A stretch of 17,496 nucleotides of DNA. Origin: Planctomycetaceae bacterium. GTDB lineage: Bacteria; Planctomycetota; Planctomycetia; Pirellulales; Pirellulaceae. Positions 1 through 7,800 of the stretch are shown piece by piece. Each line of letters opens with the position of its first letter. The first letter of the stretch is position 1. Location of the stretch: positions 1-17,496 of the forward strand of contig JAKEHX010000218.1 of assembly GCA_022614795.1 (NCBI GenBank), given 5' to 3'. The translations under genes and the position numbers were made by a program. A model generated the notes under the pieces. It saw nothing but the letters and a program-made list of their open reading frames with translations. It made no database searches and was not told the origin of the DNA.

Positions 1-959
1 AGTGCCTGGCCTATTACTACTTCCGCCCGGAGAACGTCGCCACGCGCAGCCCCTGGGGCTCGATGCACTGGATGATTGCCTATGGCGTCGATTCCCAACT
101 GATCGTCGGACCCAAACGGGTCAACGCGATCGGATATCTGAACTACAACGGCGTTTGCAACGGCCAGCGCCTGTTCTACCTCTCGGGTGGCAAAATTCGG
201 GCGCAGGTCGGCGTTGGCGTTCAGGGCCATGCGGGCCAATACCTGGCGATGCTCGCCCAGTCGCGCGTGAAAACCGATTATCCGATGCTCGTGGACGGCC
301 AGAAGTTCACCGTGGCCGACCTCATCGAGCACGAAAAACTCACCTGCCGGCCAGCCAGTGAATTGACGTTCAAGCTGATCTCCCTGGCGCACTACCTCAA
401 GTCCGACGAAAAGTGGACGAGCCTGGACGGCCAGGAGTGGGACATTCCCCGGCTGATCAAGGAAGAGCTGGCCCAGCCGATCAACGGCGCGGCCTGCGGC
501 GGCACGCACCGGATGATGGGCTTCAGCTACGCCGCTCGCAAGCGGGAGCAGCGCGGCGAGCCGATCGACGGACAGTGGCTGAGGGCCAAGAAGTTCGTCG
601 AGGATTTTCACGAATACACGTTCAAGCTCCAGAATCCCGACGCCAGCTTCAGCACCGAATGGTTCGTCACGCGAGCCGATCACGGCGACATTGGCCGCCG
701 CCTCCAGACGACCGGCCACATCACGGAATGGCTGGCCTACTCGCTCGATAAGGAGCAGCTTGTCGAGCCGCGGATGGTGCGCAGCGTCAACTATCTGACG
801 AACCTGCTCTTGGAAAACCGCAACGAGAAATGGAGCATCGGGCCCCTCGGCCACGGACTGCACGCCCTGGCGATCTACGACGAGCGCGTCTTCGGCGGCA
901 AGCCCGGCAAGCGCGAGCAGCAACTGGCCGAAATCCGCCGCCAGCAGTTACAGCGATAG
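1..959 (+). CDS. Conserved hypothetical protein, 5'-truncated (possible alpha/alpha-toroid fold)
   Basis: The reading frame is open from the window edge (first whole codon at base 3) to TAG at 957-959, so the start and any signal peptide lie outside the window; about 318 residues are visible. The visible part is rich in Trp, Tyr and Gly, with segments such as RSPWGSMHWM, NGAACGGTHRMMGFSYA and TGHITEWLAYSL. Spaced Gly-Gly/His motifs between helices recall the alpha/alpha toroid of terpene-cyclase/prenyltransferase-like proteins, but I see no catalytic signature. Similar planctomycete proteins have, as far as I recall, been given a misleading GTPase-activating-protein name; nothing here supports it. 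Codon use (G/C-rich third positions) matches the neighbours, so the gene looks real. The function is unknown. A hairpin at 991-1015 may end the transcript. Confidence 0.8.
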   Translation, partial: CLAYYYFRPENVATRSPWGSMHWMIAYGVDSQLIVGPKRVNAIGYLNYNGVCNGQRLFYLSGGKIRAQVGVGVQGHAGQYLAMLAQSRVKTDYPMLVDGQKFTVADLIEHEKLTCRPASELTFKLISLAHYLKSDEKWTSLDGQEWDIPRLIKEELAQPINGAACGGTHRMMGFSYAARKREQRGEPIDGQWLRAKKFVEDFHEYTFKLQNPDASFSTEWFVTRADHGDIGRRLQTTGHITEWLAYSLDKEQLVEPRMVRSVNYLTNLLLENRNEKWSIGPLGHGLHALAIYDERVFGGKPGKREQQLAEIRRQQLQR

Positions 960-990
960 TCGTAGCGCGATTGCCCCATCGACGCCTCTC

Positions 991-1015
991 GCCGGGCCTG
1001 TGCTCTTGGCCCGGC
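991..1015 (+). terminator. Candidate hairpin terminator after the first gene
   Basis: A perfect 8-bp stem, GCCGGGCC at 991-998 and GGCCCGGC at 1008-1015, encloses a 9-base loop 32 bases after the stop codon. The downstream sequence (TTGCCGTCTTC) is only weakly T-rich, so this is either a poor intrinsic terminator or a 3'-end stabilising hairpin. The stem is read directly; the role is inferred. Confidence 0.4.
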
Positions 1016-1100
1016 TTGCCGTCTTCAGCGACACAGACGGTTCAAGTAGTGTTCCAAAGGCTACCGCCCGCTTATCACGAGCCAGCGGCCGTTTTCGCTC

Positions 1101-1128
1101 TTGTCCCACTTGCCCCAACTCTGCTAAT
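1101..1128 (+). promoter_or_regulatory. Weak sigma70-like promoter upstream of the 1306-aa gene
   Basis: TTGTCC (1101-1106) and GCTAAT (1123-1128) are 16 bases apart, each matching 4 of 6 consensus positions. The site lies about 100 bases before the ATG at 1229. A small stem (CGGCT 1156-1160 with AGCCG 1167-1171) would be in the leader. The rest of the 960-1228 gap holds nothing else I can interpret. Such matches arise by chance, so confidence is low. Confidence 0.25.
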
Positions 1129-1228
1129 TTCCGCGGCGCTAGTCCTTTGCGCGCTCGGCTAGTTAGAGCCGCCGCGCTGGCGGGCCAGGAGGATTGCCCG
1201 CGCCTGGGATCAACCGATTGAGGTTGCT

Positions 1229-4200
1229 ATGAACGGATGGATCCGGACAGGGTTCGCACAGGCCTGCCTGCGCTTTGGTTTGAAATCAAGTCGCCGTGGC
1301 ATGGCGGCGGCGATACTTGCTGCCCTGGCTCTGGCCGCGACGTCGGTGCCGGCTCAGGAAGCACAGTGGATCTGGTCGCCGGAGCATGCGCCTGATGCAG
1401 TTCCCACCGGAGTCGCTTGCCACTTTCGCAAGGTGTTTCCGATCCGCGCGCCGGAAGCAGGCACCATCTCCATCGCCGCGGACGACGCCTACGACCTGTA
1501 TGTCAACGCCCGCCGCGTTGCCTCTGGCACGGCGCAGCGCAAGCTTGTCGAGCACGATGTCTCGAGCTTCCTCACGCGCGGCGCCAACGTCATCGCGATC
1601 AAGGTGGCCAATCGCTCCGGCAACACCGCCGCCCTCGTCGCCCGGGTCACCGTGAAGGAAAGGAACGGCGACTGGCGATCGTATTCGACGGACGCATCCT
1701 GGAAGGCGGAGCTGTCGCCGCTGCCGCTTTGGAATACGGCCCTGTACAACGACCGGGGCTGGGCCGCGGCCGCCACCTTTGGCGAGCTGGTCACGGCCGC
1801 CCCTGCCAGCAATCCAGCCGCGAAACCTCCTGGCGAGTCGTCGCCCGGTGCGACGGCCAATGTGGCCGATGCCGGGACCGATGCCCCGCCGGAAGAACCT
1901 GCCGGCCGTGGCAGCCGGTTCACGATCGACGAAGCATTCGAGGTGCAAAGCGTGCTGAGCGGCGAGGAGGCCGGATCGCTCACCGCCATGACGTTCAACG
2001 AGTTCGGGCACATCCTGGCCGCCAAAGAGGGAGGTGGGTTGCTGCTCGTTTATGACGGCAATGGCGACAAGATCCCCGAAAAGGTCCGCACCTATTGCGA
2101 CAGGGTACAGAATATCCAGGGCATTCTCGCCCTCAATGGCGAGGTCTTCGTCACGGGCGAGGGCCCAGATGGACCGGCCCTCTATCGCCTGGCCGACAAA
2201 GACCGCGACGGCGTGCTGGAAAACGTCCGCACGCTGATTCGCTTTGAGTGCGAAGTGCTCGAGCACGGCGCCCACGGGGTCGTGCTCGGTCCCGACGGGC
2301 TGATCTACGTGCTGCTGGGGAATCACGCCAAGTTGGTCGGCAACTACGACGACGGCAGCCCGCACCGCGATTACTACGAAGGGGACCTGCTCCTGCCGCG
2401 GTATGAAGATCCGGGTGGCCATGCGGTTGGCATCAAGGCGCCCGGCGGCACGATCATCCGAACGGATACCGAAGGAAGCGGCGTTCAACTGGTCGCGGGC
2501 GGCCTGCGGAATCCGTACGACCTGGCGTTCAATCGCGACGGCGAGTTGTTCATTCACGACGCCGACATGGAATCGGATGACGGAACGTCGTGGTATCGCC
2601 CGACGCGGCTTTGCCACGTGATTCCCGGCGGCGAATACGGCTGGCGCAGCGGCTGGGCCAAGTGGCCCGATTATTTCGTTGATTCGCTCCCGGCCGCACT
2701 CGACACGGGCCGCGGCTCGCCCGCGGGAATCGTCGTCTATAACCACTTCATGTACCCCGCCCGCTTACACGGCACGGTCTTCAGTGCCGATTGGTCGCAG
2801 GGCCGCATCCTGGCCATCAAGCTCAAGCGCAGCGGCGCGAGTTACACCGCCAGCAGCGAGGTTTTCCTGGAGGGAAATCCGCTCAACGTCACCGATCTTG
2901 AAGTCGGCCCCGATGGCTGGCTGTATTTCACCACCGGCGGACGCGGCACTGGCGGCGGCATTTACCGCGTGGTCTGGCGCGGCCAGGTTCCCGCCGAGGT
3001 CACGGACCTCGGCACGGGCCTGACCAGCGTCATTCGCCAGCCTCAAGTGCAAGCCAGCTATAGCCGGCAGAACATCGCCGCGATTCGCAAGCAGATGGGC
3101 TCGAACTGGGACCATAATCTGATTGGCGTGGCCCGCAGCGCGGCCAATCCAGCGCAGTATCGATTGCAAGCCTTGGACCTGATGCAGCTCTTTGGCCCGC
3201 CCCCTTCGCCCGAGCTGCTGGTGGAACTGTCGCACGAGCCGAGCGAACTTGTCCGTGCCAAAGCCGCCGAGCTGATGGGCCTGCACGCGAGCGATGAAAC
3301 CCGCCAGCGCTTGGTGGCTCTGCTCGACGACAACGACCGCTCCGTGCGCCGCAAAGCGTGCGAATCGCTCAGCCGCTGCGATCATGCTCCGCCGCTCGAT
3401 AGGCTGCTCAAGCTGCTCGCGTCGGACGATCGGTTCGAGGCTTTTGCCGCGCGCCGAGTCCTGGAGCGAATGCCAGTGGACCAGTGGAGCGAAACCGTTC
3501 TCAGCTCCACCGACCAGCGCGTGCTCATTCAGGGCTGTTTGGCGCTGATGATCGCTCAGCCATCGCGCGACAACGGCCTGGCGGTCCTGCAGCAGCTCAG
3601 CAAAGCGACCGAGAAATTCGTCAGCGACAAGAACTTCATCGACCTGCTCCGCGTGATGCAGGTCGCCATCGTCCGCGGCGAGCTTTCGCCCGACGAGATT
3701 CCCGGCCTGCGGCGGCAATTGGCCGAGGAGTTCCCGGCCGGCGAGCCCACGATGAACCGCGAGCTGACCCGCTTGCTCGTTTACCTTCAGGAGTCATCGA
3801 TCATCGAACGCTATCTGGCCTATCTCAAGAGCAGTGTCTCCGAAGCCGACAAGCTGCACGTGGCGATGCACTTGCGGTTCCTCGAATCCGGCTGGATGGC
3901 GAAGCAGAGGCTGGCGCTGCTCGAATACTACGAGGAGGCCAACCGCCGCAAAGGCGGGGCCAGCTATGCCCGCTACGTCATCAACGCCACGCGCGATTTC
4001 TGCAAGGGTCTGAGCGAGGAGGAATCGCGGCAAGTTCTCGCTCAGGGAGACAAGTGGCCGAATGCGGCTCTGGGTGCGCTCTATAAGCTGCCACAGCAGC
4101 TGGACGCGGAGCTACTCGCGCAGCTGATCGACCTCGACGGCAAGCTGGCGAAGCTCGAAGGGGATTCGATCCAGCGACTGCAAGTCGGCATCATTGCCGT

Positions 4201-5149
4201 GCTCGCTCGCAGCGGCGACAACGACTCGCAGGCCTATCTTCGCAAGATCTGGGAGCAGTCGCCCGACCGGCGACAGGCGGCCGCCATGGGGCTGGCCCAG
4301 AATCCAACTGGCGACAACTGGGTTTATCTCGTCCGCAGCTTGCCGCTGCTGGAGCCGGCAGCCGCGCGGCAAATCTGTCAGAAGCTGATCGACGTCGAAC
4401 AGGCGCCGGAAGAGGCAGAACCGTATCGGCAGGCGATTCTGCTCGGCCTGAAAATGCGGAAGAAGAACGACAACAAGGACGGCGCCGCCGAGCCGGCGAT
4501 CGTGCTTCTCAGCTATTGGACGGGCCAGGAGCTGGCCGCCAGCGAGACGGAAGAGAAGCAGCTCGCCGCCTGGCAGGCTTGGTTCTCGGCAAAATATCCC
4601 AGTGAGCCCGAAGCCAAATTGCCCGAGCTGGCCGAGAATGCGAAATACACGGCGGAAGAGCTGCTGACCTATCTGGCCAGCGAAGAGGGCCGCGGCGCTG
4701 CGACCCGCGGCTCGGCCATCTTCACTAAGGCCCAGTGCGCCAAGTGTCATCGCTTCGACGGGAGCGGGGAGAGTTTCGGCCCCGATCTCACCGCCGTCAG
4801 CAACCGCTTCAGCCGCAAGGAGCTCGTCGAATCGCTGCTCTTTCCGTCGCACGTCATCTCCTCGCAATATGCGTCGAAGACGATTCGCACGACCGACGGC
4901 CGGACAATTACCGGCCTGGTCGTACCGGGCGCGGCCGGGGAAACGATCGTCGTTGAACCCAGCGGCAATAGAGTGACGCTGGCCGAGCGGGACGTCGCCG
5001 AGACCCGGCCGAGCAAGCAATCGGCCATGCCCAGCGGCCTGCTCGACACGCTGACACTGGAGGAAATTGCCGACTTGTTCGCTTATCTCCAGCGGACCAA
5101 ACCGGCTGCAACGCTCTCGCGCCGTCCGGTGGAGACCAAGAGCAAGTAG
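1229..5149 (+). CDS. Secreted PVC-type dehydrogenase/HEAT/cytochrome c fusion with galactose-binding-like head
   Basis: This 1306-aa protein is probably exported and redox-active. A signal peptide (hydrophobic core 25-39, likely cut after A42) follows an unusually long basic start. Residues 46-190 resemble the beta-sandwich head of rhamnosidase-type enzymes (WIWSPEH, DDAYDLYVN, GANVIAIKV). An Ala/Pro/Gly linker precedes a beta-propeller (231-583) of the 'Pirellula/Verrucomicrobium-type membrane-bound dehydrogenase' family (TIGR02604-like), with Asp-rich loops DGNGDK and DKDRDG. HEAT-like helices follow (about 659-750 and beyond). The C-terminus is a TIGR02603-like haem domain: C1170-A-K-C1173-H1174 binds haem c and M1267 (SAMPSG) is a likely axial ligand. 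GAGG sits 5 bases before the ATG, supporting this start; M25 is an alternative. The usual proposal for the family is periplasmic oxidation of a sugar or related substrate; the substrate is unknown. It shares the propeller-HEAT-cytochrome core with the gene at 9522. Confidence 0.9.
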   Translation: MNGWIRTGFAQACLRFGLKSSRRGMAAAILAALALAATSVPAQEAQWIWSPEHAPDAVPTGVACHFRKVFPIRAPEAGTISIAADDAYDLYVNARRVASGTAQRKLVEHDVSSFLTRGANVIAIKVANRSGNTAALVARVTVKERNGDWRSYSTDASWKAELSPLPLWNTALYNDRGWAAAATFGELVTAAPASNPAAKPPGESSPGATANVADAGTDAPPEEPAGRGSRFTIDEAFEVQSVLSGEEAGSLTAMTFNEFGHILAAKEGGGLLLVYDGNGDKIPEKVRTYCDRVQNIQGILALNGEVFVTGEGPDGPALYRLADKDRDGVLENVRTLIRFECEVLEHGAHGVVLGPDGLIYVLLGNHAKLVGNYDDGSPHRDYYEGDLLLPRYEDPGGHAVGIKAPGGTIIRTDTEGSGVQLVAGGLRNPYDLAFNRDGELFIHDADMESDDGTSWYRPTRLCHVIPGGEYGWRSGWAKWPDYFVDSLPAALDTGRGSPAGIVVYNHFMYPARLHGTVFSADWSQGRILAIKLKRSGASYTASSEVFLEGNPLNVTDLEVGPDGWLYFTTGGRGTGGGIYRVVWRGQVPAEVTDLGTGLTSVIRQPQVQASYSRQNIAAIRKQMGSNWDHNLIGVARSAANPAQYRLQALDLMQLFGPPPSPELLVELSHEPSELVRAKAAELMGLHASDETRQRLVALLDDNDRSVRRKACESLSRCDHAPPLDRLLKLLASDDRFEAFAARRVLERMPVDQWSETVLSSTDQRVLIQGCLALMIAQPSRDNGLAVLQQLSKATEKFVSDKNFIDLLRVMQVAIVRGELSPDEIPGLRRQLAEEFPAGEPTMNRELTRLLVYLQESSIIERYLAYLKSSVSEADKLHVAMHLRFLESGWMAKQRLALLEYYEEANRRKGGASYARYVINATRDFCKGLSEEESRQVLAQGDKWPNAALGALYKLPQQLDAELLAQLIDLDGKLAKLEGDSIQRLQVGIIAVLARSGDNDSQAYLRKIWEQSPDRRQAAAMGLAQNPTGDNWVYLVRSLPLLEPAAARQICQKLIDVEQAPEEAEPYRQAILLGLKMRKKNDNKDGAAEPAIVLLSYWTGQELAASETEEKQLAAWQAWFSAKYPSEPEAKLPELAENAKYTAEELLTYLASEEGRGAATRGSAIFTKAQCAKCHRFDGSGESFGPDLTAVSNRFSRKELVESLLFPSHVISSQYASKTIRTTDGRTITGLVVPGAAGETIVVEPSGNRVTLAERDVAETRPSKQSAMPSGLLDTLTLEEIADLFAYLQRTKPAATLSRRPVETKSK

Positions 5150-5228
5150 GCAGCAAGCCGCCGGGAGGGCGAGGCTGCCGAGCCTGCATCGACTTGCCTT
5201 TTGCCCCCGCGGCTGTCCTAATCCTGGG

Positions 5229-5666
5229 ATGCAGGGGCCATCGATAGCGCCCGGCGAGACCAAAGGGCAGTTCAACCTGAAATGGTTGCTGATCATGGTG
5301 GCTGTCTGCGCGGTTGCGATTCGCTCGGCCCGGCTGCTGGGTTGGGAATCGGCCGCGTGGATTGGAGCGATCGGGCTGGCCGTGGCGCTGATTTGCTATG
5401 CCTTTGCCATCGCGCCGGCAGCCACCAGGTATGCCCTCACGCTCGGCGCCGTTGCCGCGGTTTTTATCTCCTTGCTGGCATGTGGGATCCACCAGGCGCG
5501 TGAGGAGGCCCGCCAGCTATATTGGTCCGACAATTTGCGGCGCGTCGGCGCCGGAATCCACCAGCAGCAGAACTTCGCGCCAGGCCCCTACGACCCATCC
5601 AGTCGAAAGTACGAACAGTACATGCCGGATCGTCGCGTGTATCGGTCCACGCCTTCCAAGCCCTGA
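5229..5666 (+). CDS. Small three-helix membrane protein with DUF1559-like tail
   Basis: This 145-aa protein has three predicted membrane helices (about residues 18-34, 43-62 and 67-87) and a short soluble tail. The N-terminal QFNLKWLLIMVAV resembles the 'FSLRTLLI' opening common in small planctomycete membrane proteins. Directly after helix 3, HQAREEARQLYWSDNLRRVG resembles the segment after the N-terminal helix of DUF1559 pilin-like proteins (typically REAARR..C.NNLKQIGLALHNYH), but the rest of that domain is missing. I chose the ATG at 5229, which leaves a 79-base gap after the cytochrome gene. The in-frame ATG at 5067 would overlap that gene by 83 bases and add a non-hydrophobic leader. 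No clear ribosome-binding site precedes 5229. It may be co-transcribed with the upstream gene. The function is unknown. Confidence 0.65.
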   Translation: MQGPSIAPGETKGQFNLKWLLIMVAVCAVAIRSARLLGWESAAWIGAIGLAVALICYAFAIAPAATRYALTLGAVAAVFISLLACGIHQAREEARQLYWSDNLRRVGAGIHQQQNFAPGPYDPSSRKYEQYMPDRRVYRSTPSKP

Positions 5667-5722
5667 CTCGAAATTCCACGGATTTTGGGCTCCTGAAACC
5701 GGCACCGTCTGGGGAGGGTAAA

Positions 5723-5776
5723 ATGCTGCGTATCCGGCAATTGACGCCAATTTTCCTGCCTTGGGGGCGCCTGTGA
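5723..5776 (+). CDS. Possible 17-codon leader ORF translationally coupled to the DUF3352-like gene
   Basis: A strong ribosome-binding site (GGGGAGGG, 5711-5718) lies 4 bases before ATG at 5723, the best such site in this stretch. The ORF encodes MLRIRQLTPIFLPWGRL and ends with TGA at 5774-5776. That TGA overlaps the GTG start of the next gene (5773-5775) in a GTGA arrangement typical of translational coupling. The peptide has no recognisable domain and no run of one amino acid as in classical attenuators. It may exist only to deliver ribosomes to the GTG start. An alternative is that the strong site is accidental. Confidence 0.4.
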   Translation: MLRIRQLTPIFLPWGRL

Positions 5777-7647
5777 AAAAGTCTCTTTCGTGCTGGTCGG
5801 CTGTCTTGGCAATCGTGCTTCTTATCACGGCCGGCCTCTGTCGGTCCGCACTGGGTCAAAGCAAACCGGCCGAGCGTCCTTCGGCTCCCAGGCTGCTCCC
5901 GGAGAAGACGCTGGCGTATCTTCGCATCACGGACACGCCCACGCTGGTCGAGCGCTTCCGGGAAACCTCGCTGGGCCGCATCGTCAAGGACGAGCAGGTC
6001 CGACCGCTGGTGCAGCAGCTTTACGGATCCGTCGAAAACGCCTGGAAGCAGATCGAAGAGCGGGTTGGCCTGCCGCTCAATGAACTGCTCAAAATTCCGC
6101 AGGGGGAGATCTGCGTCGCGTTCGTCGCCCCGCCCGAGCAGCAGCCGGGCCTGGTCGTGCTGCTCGACGTGAAGCAGCAGATGCCGGCGTTCTACAAGCT
6201 GCTTGGCCGCGGCGAGGAGTTCCTCACTGGCAGAGGCGGCTCGAAGTCCGAAGAAAAACTCGGCGGCCAGCCGGTCAGCGTCTATACCGGCGCCGGCGGC
6301 AACACGGTCTATCTGCACGAGCGCGACGGGACGATCCTCGTCGCCAGTTCCAAGCTGCTGATGGAGTACACGCTCAAAACGTGGGCCGGCGAGGCGGTTA
6401 CCAAGGGGGTCGCCGACAAGACTCTGGCCGACAACAGCAGCTTCAACTCGATCATGAGCCGCTGCGCCGGCACGGTCGACGATCCGCCGCAGGCGACGTA
6501 TTTCGTCGATCCGATCGAACTGGTCCGTTCGCTCACCCGCGGCGGGATTGGGGCGCCGGGCCTGGCCCTGATTCCAGTGCTGGGCCTGGACGGCGTGAAG
6601 GGGGTCGGCGGCAGCATCACCTTCTCGACGGGCGAATTTGACGACGTACAGCACATGCACATCCTGCTCGACAACCCGCGGGCCGGCGTGGTGGAACTGC
6701 TCGCCATGAAGTCGGCTGATGTGACCCCGGAGTCGTGGATTCCGCCCGATGTAATTACCTACAACTCCTTTAACTGGGACTTCCAGCTCACCTTCGACAA
6801 AGCCGCCAGCCTCTATAACAGCCTGACCTCGGAAAACGAGTTCCAGATGGAAGTGCAGCGGCGAATCAGCGAGCGGCTCGGGGTTGATTTCGAGAAGGAT
6901 GTGCTGCCGGCGATGGAAGGGCGGGTCACGTTTGCCCAGTGGGTCGAAAAGCCGGTCCGGATCAACAGCATCACCACGCTCATCGGCATCAAGCTCAAGG
7001 ACGCCAAGGCGTTTGAACCTTTGATGCAAAAGGTCTTCGACAAGTATGCCGATCGGTTTGAAAAGAAGTCCTACGCGGGGACGGCCTATTGGTCGGTCAA
7101 GCTGCCCGAGGGGCGGCGTGGTCGTGGCGTGGGGCGTGGGCCCTTTGGAACGCGGTTTCGGGTCGAAGGCCAACCGCCGGCTGACGGCCAGCCACAAGAA
7201 GGTCCGGCGCTGCGCCAGCCCGATCCTTGCATCGCGCTGGTCGGAGATTACCTGGTGGGGAGCGACAGCTTCGCGGCTCTCGAGGCGGCGATCAATGCGC
7301 ACAACGATCCGTCGCGCCGCCTGGCCGGCGAACTCGACTACAAGCTGATCGCCAGCAAAATCAAGCGGCAGATCGGCGGCGACGCCCCCGGCTTTGTGCA
7401 GTTTGCCCGGCCTGAAGAGGGCCTTCGCTTCTGGTACGAGATGGCCCAGGCCGAGGACACCCGGCGGATGCTCGCCCGCGGCGCGGAGAACAACTCCTTG
7501 CTCAAGGAAGTCGATCAGGCGCTGAAAGACAACCCGCTTCCGCCGTTTTCGGTGCTGGCCAAGTATCTCGCCCCCAGTGGGGCGATGATGGTGAGCGACG
7601 AGACGGGCTATCACTACATGTCGTTCACGCTCAAGCGCGAAGACTAG
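5773..7647 (+). CDS. Exported DUF3352-like hypothetical protein
   Basis: The product is 624 aa from GTG 5773. This start gives a classical signal peptide (MKKSL, then the core VLAIVLLITAGL, cleavage near ALGQ-S), has GGGGG 5 bases upstream, and overlaps a possible leader ORF; a TTG at 5761 would only add four residues. The mature part begins with LLPEKTLAYLRITDTPTLVERF, which resembles planctomycete DUF3352-like proteins ('lifetime of a value' style helices and strands repeated twice), ending with YHYMSFTLKRED. There are no catalytic motifs, haem sites or membrane helices after the signal peptide, so it is probably a soluble periplasmic protein. Residues about 446-485 form an Arg/Gly-rich then Pro/Gln-rich stretch that looks like a disordered loop. 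Function and partners are unknown; the family assignment is from recollection and could be wrong. Confidence 0.8.
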   Translation: MKKSLSCWSAVLAIVLLITAGLCRSALGQSKPAERPSAPRLLPEKTLAYLRITDTPTLVERFRETSLGRIVKDEQVRPLVQQLYGSVENAWKQIEERVGLPLNELLKIPQGEICVAFVAPPEQQPGLVVLLDVKQQMPAFYKLLGRGEEFLTGRGGSKSEEKLGGQPVSVYTGAGGNTVYLHERDGTILVASSKLLMEYTLKTWAGEAVTKGVADKTLADNSSFNSIMSRCAGTVDDPPQATYFVDPIELVRSLTRGGIGAPGLALIPVLGLDGVKGVGGSITFSTGEFDDVQHMHILLDNPRAGVVELLAMKSADVTPESWIPPDVITYNSFNWDFQLTFDKAASLYNSLTSENEFQMEVQRRISERLGVDFEKDVLPAMEGRVTFAQWVEKPVRINSITTLIGIKLKDAKAFEPLMQKVFDKYADRFEKKSYAGTAYWSVKLPEGRRGRGVGRGPFGTRFRVEGQPPADGQPQEGPALRQPDPCIALVGDYLVGSDSFAALEAAINAHNDPSRRLAGELDYKLIASKIKRQIGGDAPGFVQFARPEEGLRFWYEMAQAEDTRRMLARGAENNSLLKEVDQALKDNPLPPFSVLAKYLAPSGAMMVSDETGYHYMSFTLKRED

Positions 7648-7673
7648 GCGCGCCAACGACTCGTTGCGGGCGC

Positions 7674-7692
7674 CACGCCCCGCGTGGGCGTG
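7674..7692 (+). terminator. Candidate intrinsic terminator after the DUF3352-like gene
   Basis: CACGCCC (7674-7680) pairs with GGGCGTG (7686-7692) around a 5-base loop and is followed by CTTTCGTT. An adjacent stem (GGCGC 7647-7651 with GCGCC 7670-7674, inner CAACG/CGTTG) starts at the last base of the stop codon and shares C7674 with the first, so the two would compete or stack. The 7-bp GC-rich stem followed by T-rich sequence fits rho-independent termination. Confidence 0.5.
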
Positions 7693-7800
7693 CTTTCGTT
7701 CGCCCCTCTCCACGCTAGCAGCGCGTGATTGCTCTGGCCCACTGCCGCCAAGTTCGATAGCTTCCGCATAATTGCAACTGGTTCGCCCATGGAGGGGCTA

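Noticed and set aside
1000..1221. 73-codon plus-strand ORF in the first intergenic region
   Set aside because: It starts inside the candidate terminator hairpin, has Ser/Arg-rich random composition and no ribosome-binding site.
1286..2746. 486-codon open frame on the minus strand
   Set aside because: It lies wholly antisense to the 1306-aa cytochrome gene, whose domains are clear, and shows only Arg/Ala/Val-rich antisense composition.
5067..5228. Earlier start for the small membrane protein
   Set aside because: It would overlap the cytochrome gene by 83 bases and add a non-hydrophobic, Arg-rich leader; the ATG at 5229 places the first helix near the N-terminus.
5464..7713. 749-codon open frame on the minus strand
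   Set aside because: It is antisense to the DUF3352-like gene, whose plus-strand product has a signal peptide and family-like sequence. Long stop-free antisense frames are expected in GC-rich coding DNA, and the minus-strand protein has no recognisable domain.
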